Source: Arcuatula senhousia (lineage: Eukaryota > Mollusca > Bivalvia > Mytilida > Mytilidae). Taken from it: 64,000 nucleotides of DNA. Below, piece after piece: positions 11,481 through 22,579 of this stretch (within the stretch, counting starts at the first letter, position 1; the number at the start of each line of letters is the position of its first letter). The stretch is taken from NCBI GenBank assembly GCA_963971305.1, contig OZ020307.1, forward strand, positions 6,647,501 to 6,711,500, read 5' to 3'. A program made the position numbers and the translations under genes. Under the pieces are notes generated by a model. It made no database searches. It was not told where the DNA came from and was given only the letters and a program-made list of their open reading frames with translations.

Positions 11481-13000
11481 AATGATTTTCAAAACAAGTA
11501 AAATTAAAAAATATATATCATCTAAAAAGTCTTAGAGCTTATATATAATACTGAAACTTTGTACGAATAATCCCTAGTGCAAGACCAGCATAACTGCTTC
11601 AAGTTAAATGTCTGAAAATGTTCAATACCTTACATTAGAAAAGTTCAGAGAATGCACCACTTAATCTTCGGTGGTTGAATCATGTAAATGCCCCACTAGT
11701 ATACACGTCGTTTAACAAAAACATTCTGATCTTGCTTCAGTTCCCACTTCCAAGGGCGTGTTAAGTGACCTTTTTTTAATACATGCATCTGTGCAGTGTC
11801 TACCTTCTTGGCAGAAAAGTCTGCATCATTGCTCAAAAGCAAGGATCATGCATGTACCTACATGGGGTATCATCGGCTATCGTTAACACTGGACTTCAGA
11901 AGACCGTCAATTTTTAACCTTGCATGACTTTTAAACTCAGGCTTTTGACAACTGAAAAGGACAATAGGAGAAAATGGTAGACAACAGCCTTATCCTAACC
12001 TCTTGTCTACAATTTTCTCTTAGGCTAAGCCTATTGTTCTTTTTATCTGTCAAAGATCTCACAGCGTTAATAAAAATTTCTTGAACTGTCATCAAGTTCC
12101 CAGCGGTTAACGGTAATAGACATTCCGACCTTGCCAAGACAAAATTTATGTAATCTTACACGGACTCAGAGTGGGCAAAATGGAGGTGGCGATTTTGTCC
12201 GTCAAATCGAGGTTCAGCATGTTTGGGATCATCAAAACAGAGAGAACTAGAGAGCTTTAGAGAGATGTGCAGAGAAGTAGATAAAAAACGTTTTTTTCGC
12301 TTAAAATTAAAGTTTTTAATGTGTAAACTTGTCTTTTCATTCATTTAAACAGCAAAGAAACATTTTATTTGAGTTTTTATTGTCGATTTTTTAAATATCT
12401 TGACGGAGTATCGATGGTCTGTAATGGCGCAGGACACCAACTAAAGATAAATCTTCATGAACACGTTTATTAATAGTTTTTTTTTAATAATATGTGATAT
12501 AATGATAAAATGATAGGTTTTTATTTATTTTTTGAAAGACTTGGTTACAAATTTATCTTGAAGATAAAAATAAAATTGAATATTAATGATCGGGTTCGTT
12601 GGCATTACAGAAAATCCATAATGCATTGCGTTTTGTTGTGTTCCGGCTATAGTTATTGAGGCGGCAATTTCAAAAATCTAAATTATGGGGTACTGAACAT
12701 AAAAAATATGAGAGTTCAGAGTTCATATTAGACGACCATAAATAATGGAAGAGCCCTCGCGCCACGTCAAGGCTATGAACTATGTAAGGTTGGGCCCCAT
12801 AAAAATAGTTTTATTAATTCAGGAAATAAAATAAAATGTAACGTTCCTGATTAATTAAATTTTGAAAGCCCCCCCCTTGGTAACGTGGTCTTATTTCTCG
12901 CGTCGAGACATTTTATTTGAGTAAAAATTGTGTCATGGACATTTATTCCACAGGGGAACACAAACAAAAATCGATATACCATGGAAGTAATATTGATATA
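11481..13000. other. No gene seen; contains one long hairpin
   Basis: AT-rich intergenic DNA. Open frames are short, lack codon structure I can recognise and have no partners. The only structured segment is the imperfect inverted repeat at 11941-12056. Bases 12450-12870 are especially T/A-rich. Confidence 0.6.
11941..12056. repeat. Imperfect ~45-bp inverted repeat (hairpin)
   Basis: The left arm (TTTTGACA ... GGACAATAGG, then AGAAAATGGTAGACAA) pairs with the right arm (TTGTCTACAATTTTCT ... CCTATTGTTC ... TGTCAAAGA). There is a ~10-base one-sided bulge and a loop of about 19 bases. It could be a worn foldback transposon or a pre-miRNA-like transcript. Nothing in the sequence decides between them. 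Confidence 0.6.
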
Positions 13001-13500
13001 CCGAGATGCGCGATAATTATTACTAAAGATTTTTTCTTTGTATCTCCTGTCTTGCAGACGATACACGCCACTCGCTCCTTTATTTAGTCGTGTCTGTGTA
13101 TCTCCTGTCTTGCAGGCGATACACAACAGTTCGTCAGTGAAACATGTTTAAAACGTTTTTTCGCGGGGAAATTCATAACGCTATTTAAAAAAAAAAGATA
13201 TGTGTCATGAACATTTATTCCACACAAGCTACGGAAAAAAGCCGTCTACCGAGATGCTCGTTTACTTTGAAGTCATGTCTTTGTATCTCCTGTCTTGCAG
13301 GCCATGCACAACAGTGCGTCAGTTTAAGAAGTTTATAAAAAATACCGAGATGCGCGATAATTATTACTAAAGATTTTTTCTTTGTATCTCCTGTCTTGCA
13401 GACGATACACGCCACTCGCTCCTTTATTTAGTCGTGTCTGTGTATCTCCTGTCTTGTAGGCGATAGACAACAGTTCGTCAGTGAAATATGTTTAAAACCT
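13001..13500. repeat. 343-bp segmental duplication with five GTATCTCCTG palindromes
   Basis: The segment starting CCGAGATGCGCGATAATT occurs at 13001 and again at 13344. Within and between the copies the short palindrome GTATC-TCCTGTCTTGCAGGC-GATAC appears at 13040, 13098, 13283, 13384 and 13442. The last copies are slightly damaged. The spacing of 58 bases is preserved in both duplicated blocks. It is non-coding; it may be the remnant of a small foldback element amplified locally. Confidence 0.75.
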
Positions 13501-13932
13501 TTTTTTTATTCGAGAGGAAATTCATTGAAGGCTATTTAAAAAAAAAAGATATGTGTCATGAACATTTATTCCACACAAGCTATGAAAAAAGCCTTCCAAT
13601 CTACTTTTTTACTTGGACCAGATACTGTCTTACAGTTTTTAGTTCGTGTCGCGTTGCCCTTGCTCAAATGGTTTGACATGTTTGTTTAACCGGCTAGACG
13701 ATCGTGTGATTGCTAATCATTTAATGATAGATTTATTGTTGTCGCCACGCGCCAATATAATCAAATCATCATTGATTGCGACATTAAAAAGATTGCCGAT
13801 ATTCATAAGTTGTGTGGTAGTTATTGGTTGTTAATACATGTAAAAATAATTAAAGGTACCTTCATTTCAATTTAGATAATTTGATATATAATTATTTGAA
13901 TAAAGTTCAAAAAACAATTAAAATTTTTATAA

Positions 13933-14160
13933 AATTCTGCTTCTGAAAATGATTTACAAACTGATGTCAATGATTGGCAACAAGTCACTAAAAAACACAA
14001 AAAGAGAAAAGCTAGTGGAACTCCCCCCTTTTTCAGCTACGGCCACGCAACGTCTACGATAAAAAAGGCTGCCCCAAGAAAACTTGATTTAGATCCTGAC
14101 TCTAGTAAAAAAATAGTTTTGATTCTCAGTAGTCAAGAGGAAAAGTTAGGGCGTGCTTGA
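13933..14160 (+). pseudogene. Lysine-rich ORF fragment, possible retroelement ORF1 remnant
   Basis: An open stretch of 75 codons without a leading ATG, bounded by stops at 13930 and 14158. It reads through SENDLQTDVNDWQQVTKK and a basic run (HKKRKASG) into a Pro/Ser/Lys-rich tail. Such basic, low-complexity segments precede SGNH-type domains in some retroelement first ORFs, and an SGNH-like fragment lies 490 bases downstream on the same strand. The link between the two is inference; bases 14161-14645 have no continuing frame. Confidence 0.35.
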
Positions 14161-14645
14161 TGCGGCATCGCGAGGTCAGTATTATGACCACGGTTTGCTG
14201 CATTCAGTAACTCCCCATACAATCAAACTGTGCTACTAAAATGTTCCCTGCTAAATTTCCATATATATAATATGTTAGTTATTTAGATTAGCCCTCATAT
14301 ATGTATATATGTATATATCTTTTAATCTTTGGAAACTGAGACCCTTAAGGAGATGTTGTAAAGGTAACTGTTTAGGGCAAAATATGCTTATGCATATGAT
14401 CCCTACCCGAGTTTTCTTTTTTGAAACAAACAGAGAGCTTGCTAGACACAGATCTTTAACAGCTGAAAATGAGTTTTATTACTTTTATAATTTTTTTTGT
14501 TAAATACTCGCACTCCATATTTTTTTTTTATAATGAATATCAAGTAGAGTAAATTTTATTTAAAACTTTGTAAAATTACAAATACCAAAACGCGGGTAAA
14601 AACGGTTAATTTGGATATGCTATATATCGATATTTCAAGGAGTAA

Positions 14646-15112
14646 CCTCTCATCAATGTTGTTGGGTTAGGCGGGGCCACCGTAAAGACTTTAGCCGAAA
14701 GGTATGAATTGATTCAATTGATGCTTTACCGACCAAAAAGAATATTTATACAGATAGGCGGCAATGATATCAAGAAAGACACAACATCAGACCAGATTTA
14801 CAAAGACATTACAGAATTTGTCGATCATCTCAAAGAATGCGGAGTTACACAGATAATCGTCGGCAGCTTGTTCCCAAGATTTCAACCAAGAAGGATGACT
14901 TTCCACCAATACGAGTCACAAAGAAAAGAGATCAACCTCAAGCTTAGTGAGAAATATGCAAAATCGACGGGGATCACGTTTTGGAAACTGCGTGGACTAT
15001 AGTTAACCCACCAAGAAGTGCATTTACAGATGGTGTTCATTTAACTAAGAAATTTGAGCATCTATACGCAAGACGGATTAAGTTGGCACCAGTTTGTAAC
15101 ACTTTTAAATAA
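14646..15112 (+). pseudogene. SGNH/GDSL hydrolase-like domain, frameshifted and N-terminally truncated
   Basis: The first frame (14646-15002) reads NVVGLGGATVKTL ... RPKRIFIQIGGNDIKKDTTS ... VTQIIVGSLFPRF; GGND fits SGNH block III. It ends at TAG 15000. Shifting frame near 14972-14990 continues the fold with NPPRSAFTDGVHLTKKFEHL. DGVH supplies the Asp-x-x-His pair of block V, and the reading ends at TAA 15110. The N-terminal GDS block with the catalytic Ser is not found upstream. SGNH domains occur in esterases and in the first ORF of some LINEs. With no introns, a frameshift and repeat-rich surroundings, I favour a dead retroelement-derived copy over a host gene. Confidence 0.6.
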
Positions 15113-16459
15113 TTTTGACTTATCTATGATAATAGCCATAGAACACACTCAGTATGTTTAACATCCAGATTTTATTTTATTTTATTTTTATTATTATATT
15201 TTTTTTTCACTTTTATTTTTTAAATTTAAATGGAATATTGTGTTTATGATTGTGTTGCTTTTAGATTTTAAAGTCTCAATTAATTTTAGATTTTAAAGAT
15301 TCAATTACTTTTAGATTTTAAACTACCAATATATTGGTTTTTTTTTTAGACTTTAAACTGTCTATAGTTTTAGATTTAAATACGAATTATAATTTTGACA
15401 CTGATACTAATTACGGTAATGGTAATGTAATTGGAAATACTCAGTTCGGGATTTCTGCTACCATTAAGAAAAAGCGCGGCGTACTCCGGCATACTGGAGG
15501 TTTGCCTATCATAGGCAGAATTTAAACATACAGATACAGATACAGTTAGAATTGAAAATTGTCATCGTTTCGTTTATATATATAAAAAATGTTTTATTTT
15601 CATGTTTTAATGCATTAGTAATAATAAATGTGCAATTTTATATATATCATGAGTTATTCTTCAACACATAATTATCGTTCAACTAGGAAAACCGTAATTC
15701 ATACGTATCCGACCCTGCACTTACCTGTATTTTAAAGTCGACAGTCGCCATTTTGATTACGATATTTACAAAAAAAAAAACAATTGCAAATAAAGTTTGA
15801 ATTGGCAAAAAAACACACAAACAAAGATTCTTGTATGTACATTTACCTTCATAATAACAAAATAGTGTAATTTATTCCAAATTTAATACTTTGGAAAGAG
15901 TCTTTGATGTCATTTATCATACGCTGGTTTACTCCTCTCTACCGACATCGTAGTTATCTTCGATTCCTGCCATATAGAACCATTTAAAACCAACCCAAGT
16001 GCTTTCAAATTACTCAAAATACCTTAGAAACAAACAATAGCCAGATAACAACATTTATTTCACACAATAAATCATTTTTTTTATTAATTCTCTGTCCTCC
16101 TCTGCCCTGCTCTCTACTTCTCTGTATATTAACCTACCGGCATGTTTAAACTAGTCTACCAATCATGTGGTTATAATAAACAGGTCTATGGTAAAATTAA
16201 GGACCTAATAAGCGAAAATATCATGTACCAACCTGAGAAATATTTCAATCGGGATTTGGTCAGGACCTTTTAATCAACTACAAATCATGTAAATGGATCT
16301 AACCCAACTTTGGAGATTTGATGGATGTGTCACACAGCGTCTGTCTGTCTGTTTAGATGTTAACACTAACATGGTTTTTTTTTCTTAGAGGTCTAGTTAG
16401 GATAACATTATAGCCATTTATGAAACTTTATACATAGTGACTACAAACTAACACTACTA
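15113..16459. other. No gene seen; short AT-rich tandem motif
   Basis: Five decayed copies of TTTTAGATTTTAAA spaced ~35 bases apart lie at 15258-15380. They run into a 63-codon open frame (to 15525) that ends GVLRHTGGLPIIGRI, which I do not recognise and would not call. The rest is AT-rich with no supported feature. Confidence 0.55.
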
Positions 16460-16741
16460 AGGGACCGACCATTTAACTTGAAGGGGGGGGCTTGGTTTTT
16501 TCCTAAAAAAATATTATGAAAATGATTTTTGATGAAAAAAATATTTTGGCAGCAGAGGGTAAGAAAAAAAATATTTTGAAGAAGAATTTCTGCCATATAA
16601 AATAATGCTAATAATAAAAAAAAAATATTATGTCGCGACGCTTTCAAAAAATAAAAATTCTGTCATGACGCATTCACAAAATTTTTCTGGCCAAAACAAA
16701 AAACCAAGGCCCCCCCCCTTCAAGTTAAATGGTCTGTCCCT
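16460..16741. mobile_element. Foldback (MITE-like) element, 282 bp
   Basis: The terminal inverted repeats are ~36 bases: AGGGACCGACCATTTAACTT followed by GAAGGGGGGGGCTTGG on the left, and on the right its complement with AGGGACAGACC. The interior is rich in AAAAATATT. No clear target-site duplication is visible. The open frames on both strands simply read the inverted repeat. Confidence 0.8.
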
Positions 16742-17014
16742 AACCGTGAATAAGGTCTTAATAAATAAATGGTATGCAGTGCATCTGTATACCAAGAAAG
16801 GCAGATTTAAAGGATAAAAATACAAAGATCATTATAACAATCAGGCATGGCAAAAACAGCATTTTAATAAATATTTAAAATAAAGCAATTATTAATAAAA
16901 ATATCCGAACCACCTAGGTAAAACAATTACAGAATATAAATGAATAGAATCCAGATATATATGATAAGCAACAATAGAAAATAAAATTACCAAAACAATT
17001 TTTTGAATTGTAAA

Positions 17015-18151
17015 CAAGAGGCTCCCAGGAGCCTGAATCGCTCACCTGGTCTTGATGTCAAATCTATGGAGTCTTTTGTATAGCTAAATGAGCTGAATGT
17101 TTAAGCAAGAAAAATCTTTTCTCTATCTGCAATAGTTTTCATTCTATAAGCAAAAAAACCACTATTTCTTACCTTTATAAGGCCCATAAACCCTTTAAGG
17201 GATCATCTGCCAACTTCAAGCCTATGAAGACTTTTGCACAGCTTAATGAACTGAATGTTTAAGCAAGCAACAGCTTTATCTATCAGAAAAAGTTTTCATT
17301 CTATAGGCCAAAAACACTATTTTTCAGCTTTAAGGGGCCGTAACCCCTATAAGGGGTCATCTGACATCTATGACCCTATGGAAACTTTGTAAAGCTAAAT
17401 AAACTTAACATTTAAGCAAGCAACAGCTTTTCTCTCTCAGCAATAGTTTTCATACAGAAGGCCAAAAACATGCAAAATGTTATTTAAAGGGCCTTTACCC
17501 CTATATGGGGTCATCTGACAACTTTGACCCTATGTATGCTTTTGTAGAGCTAAATGAGCTGAACATTTAAGCAGGCAACAGCTTTTCTCTATCTGCAATA
17601 GTTTTTGTTTTATCTGCCAAAAACACTGTTTTTTGCCTTTAAGGGGCTGTTACCCCTATATGGGGTCATCTGACAACTTCCACCCTATGGAGACTTTTGT
17701 AGAGCTTAATGAGCTGAACATTTAAGCAAGCAACAGCTTTTCTCTATCTGCAATAGTTTTCATACTGTAGGGCACAAACATGAAAAAATGCTATTTTTCA
17801 CCTTTAAGGGGCCGTAACCCCTATAAGGGGTCATCTGACAACTTCGACCAAATGCAGACTTTTGTAGAACTTTTGATCCTGAAGCAGCAGAGTGCATCAG
17901 ATTTCATCTATCTCTTATACTTTTTGAATTACAAGCCAAAAACAGTAGTCTGACCCCTCTGTTCTATTTTTAATGCAGGACACCCTAAGGATCAATCATA
18001 CCAAGTTTCATTGAATTCTGTTCAGAATTTCAGAGGAGAAGATTTTTTAAAAATTGTTAACAGACGACGACGACAGACTACGACGTTGACAGACGACGAC
18101 GGACGCCTAGTGATGGCAATAGCTCACCTGAACCGAAGGTCCAGGTGAGCT
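17015..18151 (+). mobile_element. Hairpin-capped repeat element, family F1 copy D (~170-bp units)
   Basis: It has the same left palindrome and CGCTCACCTG as copies A-C, but the centre is a different tandem array of ~170-bp units (GTCATCTGACAACTT ... TGAACATTTAAGCAAGCAACAG ... CTATAAGGGG). About five units are followed by a tract resembling the 3' part of the 490-bp type (TCTTATACTTTTTGAATTA), then an ACGACGACAGAC microsatellite. The terminal hairpin at 18121-18151 carries loop GAA and one stem mismatch. Confidence 0.85.
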
Positions 18152-19384
18152 ATGTTTTTTTTTGTCTGATTTAATTGAGAATCAATCAACAAACTGAAAG
18201 TTAAGTAGTAGATTAGGTGAAAATTTGTCTGCATTTGGGAAAAAAAAAACTTATATAACACTTGAATATAACAGATTTTTTGGTTTAGAAAAAAAAACAA
18301 ACAAACAACAATTATTAAGTCATCATACTTTATACATGTTGAGCAAATTTTGATTGTTATTATTAAATTATCAATGAACATAATAATGGCACATTTAAAA
18401 TAAACAATCTACAACATAGACAGCACAATGAAAATACTGATATTGGATAAAAGGCACATATAAAAAAATATCCTATATTCTCATCCCCTCCCATCCCATT
18501 TTTTTCAACCACCTCTACATTTTTTATTTTGAATTTTAAGCAAACTATGTGCATTTTGGTCAATTTCCTTTAAAATGGTAGAATATTTGATCAAAATGGA
18601 TAAAAAATATTGTAAAAATAAAATTTGCCCACCTGTCCCACATTTTCAAGAAATTTGGATGAGAATCTAGGAGCTATTTTATTAAGGCATAATGGATAAA
18701 ATAAATATATGTAAAAATCCCACAACTATAGTAAAATTACACATACATATAAAATTGACTTGAATAAAAAATAGTTTTAAAATCCACTTGCTCATTGATG
18801 ACAATGAATGCTCTCAAATTTTCAGCATATATATTGTGATAAAAAAGACAACTCTTGAAGAGGTGGATACAAAAGTTGAAGCAACCAGCATCCACAGAAT
18901 CAGATCCTATATATCCCATCTTAAAGTCTCTTTAAAATTTTGTGAAGATTTTATTAAACACATATGCATATTTAAATATTGATTGAATGTTTTTTTTTTT
19001 TAAAGAATGTAGGTACTGCTTGGGAATTTAAGAAATACATGTTACATGTAGGTCCTTATTTTTGGAAAAAATTACTATCAACTAAATATCTCAAAAGATA
19101 TGACAAGTCAGGACCATTGCGATCCACCAATTCTCGGTATGACTGATTCGTTTTTGTCATTTTCTCTGGACTATGAGATTGATCATTCAAGTTCGGTAGT
19201 TTTGTTATTACTTTTATTTAAATTCTGATGGTGTCAACATATGTCAATAATACCTTCTACTAATTATGTAATATTTTTCATGAAATGTTGCAAAGGTAAT
19301 TTTTAGTTTTCATGTTTTTTTTTTGTACTCTATGAAATTGTAACGCCCAGGAAAGCTAACCAGCTTTAAATCTTAAGCATTGAA
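18152..19384. other. No gene seen; downstream flank of the fucosyltransferase gene
   Basis: AT-rich DNA with homopolymer runs. Part may be 3' UTR of the minus-strand fucosyltransferase, whose stop is at 19385. I find no AATAAA within ~100 bases downstream of that stop, so the mRNA end cannot be placed. Short open frames here have no recognisable content. Confidence 0.5.
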
Positions 19385-21073
19385 TTACAACTCTTCTTGA
19401 TCTCTGGAAAACTTTGCTTTTTTAATTTGTTTATAATACTTCAATGCTGATGACGAATCCACTTCATTACTTGCTAACATCTGAACTACTGCTTCTGCAA
19501 CAGTCTTGGAATCATCATAAGTGTGTTCCCATTGAGTTGGAGGCCTGTCAGTGAAAAAAAAAACATTGTTTAGGTACATATGCATTCATTTGATCTTTAA
19601 AACTGAAATAGAATACAATGTATGTAAATTTGTAATTCGCATCATTTGGTCACAAAAACTTTTAACATGAACTGATCTTAGATGTGTTAACATAGAAATA
19701 TTTGCTTGTGAGTTTTTTCTTGCCTTTTTCTAGCAATGCTGGAGGTTATAGCTGTATAGCCAGCTTCATGTTTTAGTGGCAGCAAATATAAAGAAAATGT
19801 ACTCATGCTGGTTTATAACTAATCATGTAACATGTACATAAACTTACATTTTTCTATCATTAAGTGGTGAGAATGGTCTTGGACAACCCAAGTGGGAACT
19901 GTTGGCCATCTTTGGGGTTGGTTTTGGTTTTGTTGAATCCTTCTCATGTGCTTCTTCATCCAGTATCCTTTGGTGTATTTGATTACAAACATAACATTCA
20001 AAGCCTTGATAGTAATCTGGTTTTCCTTCTGTGTTATAATAATAATATTTATGATCATATGTTCCCCAATCTCTATTTTCAATTGTCTCTTTTAAAAAAC
20101 TATTTGTGATACCATTTTCGTTTTTGTATTCTAGATATTTTAGATATTCATCATCATTTTCATCAAGAAATTTTATATAATCTGCCAATTCTTTGGGAGA
20201 CTGGAAGTTATTCACCATTATTACAGATTTATTGTTTGGCATCCAGTCTTCTGCCTTTGGCGAACCATAATAAATTGGCACACAACCCACATGTAGTGGT
20301 CTCATCAATTTTTCTGTCACATAATCATTGCACACTGCATTTTCAAATGATAAATGAAATTTATAATTGGCTATAAAATCAAGAAATTGGTCTTTCTGAA
20401 AAGATTCAGCAGCATTTCTGAGGTTTTCTGGGAGATCTTTATTGTGCAAGCATGTGCCATATGAGTCTACATCAATATATTTCATTAACTCTGCAACATA
20501 AATGTCTCTGTAGGATGGAACATTGTCATGTGATTGGGTATATAGCAATGGAGCAAATCTGTTTTCCCTTCGTTGTAAATTTTTCTCTTTGATATCAACT
20601 GGTTGTCGATCTTGCAAATACTGTAAAGAATAGATGTCCTGAGTGGTAACTGGGAAGTCAGATTCTCTTCGGAATGTAGCAGTATGATTAAATAATTGAA
20701 TGAATGACTGATGTGATAAAATATAATTGTTTAATGGAGATTCCTCATGAAATAAGGCCCATTCATGAGTTGGTTTTCTTGGTAAAGGTAATTCCAATGG
20801 GTTTATTCCAGTTCCATAAAACATAATGCCTCTAGTATTAACATCTTCCAATAATGATTTAGCATTTGAAGAGTAACACTGAACATTCCCACAAGAAATC
20901 AATATTTTTTCTTTGCTACTGAAGTGAGGGAATATCTCTTTTGTCCACCAAAGCAAAATTGGAGGATTGCCTTTTACAAAAAGTTTAAAATGAAGAATAC
21001 TAAGCATAATGAATAAAGAGACGTTGGAGTAAATGTACCATTTCATCCTTATTTGTCTTAATATGCCATTCAT
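19385..21073 (-). CDS. FUT10/FUT11: Alpha-1,3-fucosyltransferase family protein, FUT10/FUT11 type
   Basis: Two coding exons: 19848-21073 (donor AT|GTAAGT) and 19385-19544 (acceptor ACTGACAG). The split ATG codon closes the frame, giving 461 residues, close to the ~480-490 of vertebrate FUT10/FUT11. Residues ~12-33 form one hydrophobic N-terminal anchor (type II topology). The GT10 catalytic region contains EWALFHEESPLNNY, then FHLSFENAVCNDYVTEKL, VPIYYGSP and DWMPNNKSVI. The C-terminal Cys pair (GFECYVC) is as in FUT10/11. Family knowledge: GDP-fucose-dependent transferases; FUT10/11 have been reported to O-fucosylate EMI domains in the ER. The protein ends QEEL, a fit to the ER-retention pattern. 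The start ATG at 21073 has G at -3. It is divergent from SEC24. The FUT10 versus FUT11 choice is not resolved; it may be the single invertebrate ancestor. Confidence 0.93.
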
Positions 21074-21360
21074 TTCATATGATACCTTTCGTGGAGAGGA
21101 ATGTAACTTTCACTTTGAAAATGAAACCTGCTGAAAATGTGCTACTTCCGGTATTTATGTTTACGTTCCCAGAATGCAAATATTTTGTTACGTGGCAGAA
21201 TTGCGCATGTGCAAATGACGGAAGTGCTGCATCCGTACGTGGCAGTGAATTTGTGTATTTTGATACGTGTTTTTCTTGCTTTTGGCACATCGTATACCAT
21301 TTAAATTGTAAATTCTTTAATTAACCAAAATCAAACTGTACAGAAAGTCTTCCTCCGTAG
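21074..21360. promoter_or_regulatory. Putative bidirectional promoter and SEC24 5' non-coding exon
   Basis: Only ~290 bases separate the fucosyltransferase ATG (minus) from a strong splice donor (CCGTAG|GTGAGT, exon end 21360) that suits a non-coding first exon of SEC24. The interval carries ACTTCCGG (21144-21151) and, inverted, ACGGAAGTG (21218-21226), both ETS-like, plus TGCGCATGTGCA at ~21202-21213, close to the NRF1 site. It is richer in CG dinucleotides than its surroundings. ETS/NRF1 pairs are typical of housekeeping bidirectional promoters. The start sites themselves are not visible. Confidence 0.6.
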
Positions 21361-22564
21361 GTGAGTTTTGTTTATAAGTTACTATTTCTTGTTAGAAAAC
21401 ATCAATCCAAATTGGCAAATGTCAAACCCGGCTTTGGGTTTGACAGTTTCAGAATGAAACATTTTTTGTCTGTTTAAAAACAAATTCAAAATGAACTAAT
21501 TAAAATAAAGTATGCAATTCGATCGTTACTTTTACTGACACACAAATAAGTTGACAAATTCAATAGTATTAGTTTGCTAACTGAGTGAGCACTGACAATG
21601 TCAGGAATGTGAATAAAATTACTACAGCCTGCTTGTGGCTGTGCATACAAATATAGCTACAGCATGTCGTGAATGCAATGGCTATATAGCCCCTGCAGTA
21701 CCTGGCCAGAAGTGTTGGGGTGTAGTGGTAATGTCATGGAAACAGGCCTGTCAAGTTTTTATGAGCTGCTTGCGTGAGATTTGCTAAAAAATCGAAAGAT
21801 CAAAGGAAAAAAATAAAAGATCAAAGAAATTTGCCGCCAAATTGCTGACTAGATGTGTGAGTCTCACACAAGTTGAGTGACACTTGATAGGTCTGTGGAA
21901 ATGGGACTTCATGGTTGAAAAATTATGTTGTTCAAATGAAATATTAAAATTAAAAACAAAATGTCGAAAAATTATGTTGTTCAAATGAAATATTAGAATT
22001 AAAAACAAAAGAATATGGAATATGTGCCAGAATGACACGATCCACATATTGAAATGATATTGATAAATGTACAAAAGCAAAATTTCACTGCAGGCTCTCC
22101 ATATCCCCTCTAGAGACTCGCCATACCCACATCAGGTATTCATGAAGACATAGATTTTAACGAAATTATACCATCACAATTTTTATTTCACAAAATCAGA
22201 TATGAATTTTTTTTTCAAAGATACTTTTATTTACGAAAATTCTTTTTAAATACAATTATCAATACATCAATGAATTATTCTTAACCAGAATGAAATAAAA
22301 AGCATTAGAAAAGCAAGACTGAGCCCAGTTTAGTGATATGTTTATAACCGAAAAGAATTATACTTAATAAAAGTTGTTATAATAACTTTCTGATAAATCT
22401 TTCAAAAACATTTTACTTTAAGAAATTCTGAAATTTTGTGTACAATTTTGATCTTTTTTTAACAGCATGGGATGATACAGTTAAGAGCCAAGTATTGTTA
22501 ATTTTTGTTGTATATAACACTGTATTCTAATTTATGTTATATAAATTATTATTATTTTTTTTAG
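21361..22564 (+). other. SEC24 intron 1 (5' UTR intron), with a 49-base tandem duplication
   Basis: Inferred from donor GTGAGT at 21361 and acceptor TTTTTTAG ending at 22564. A segment beginning AAAATTATGTTGTTCAAATG occurs twice in tandem around 21917-22012. Nothing else is supported here. Confidence 0.55.
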
Positions 22565-22570
22565 AATAAA

Positions 22571-22579
22571 ATGAAATGA
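22571..22579 (+). promoter_or_regulatory. Two-codon upstream ORF overlapping the SEC24 start
   Basis: ATGAAATGATG: the first ATG (22571) opens ATG-AAA-TGA, whose stop overlaps the main ATG at 22576. Ribosomes that start upstream would terminate on top of the real start. The fucosyltransferase start on the other strand has the identical ATGAAATGA context. Confidence 0.5.

Noticed and set aside
15334..15525. 63-codon open frame ending GVLRHTGGLPIIGRI
   Set aside because: It starts inside an AT-rich tandem motif, has no ATG in good context and no recognisable domain. Not called as a gene.
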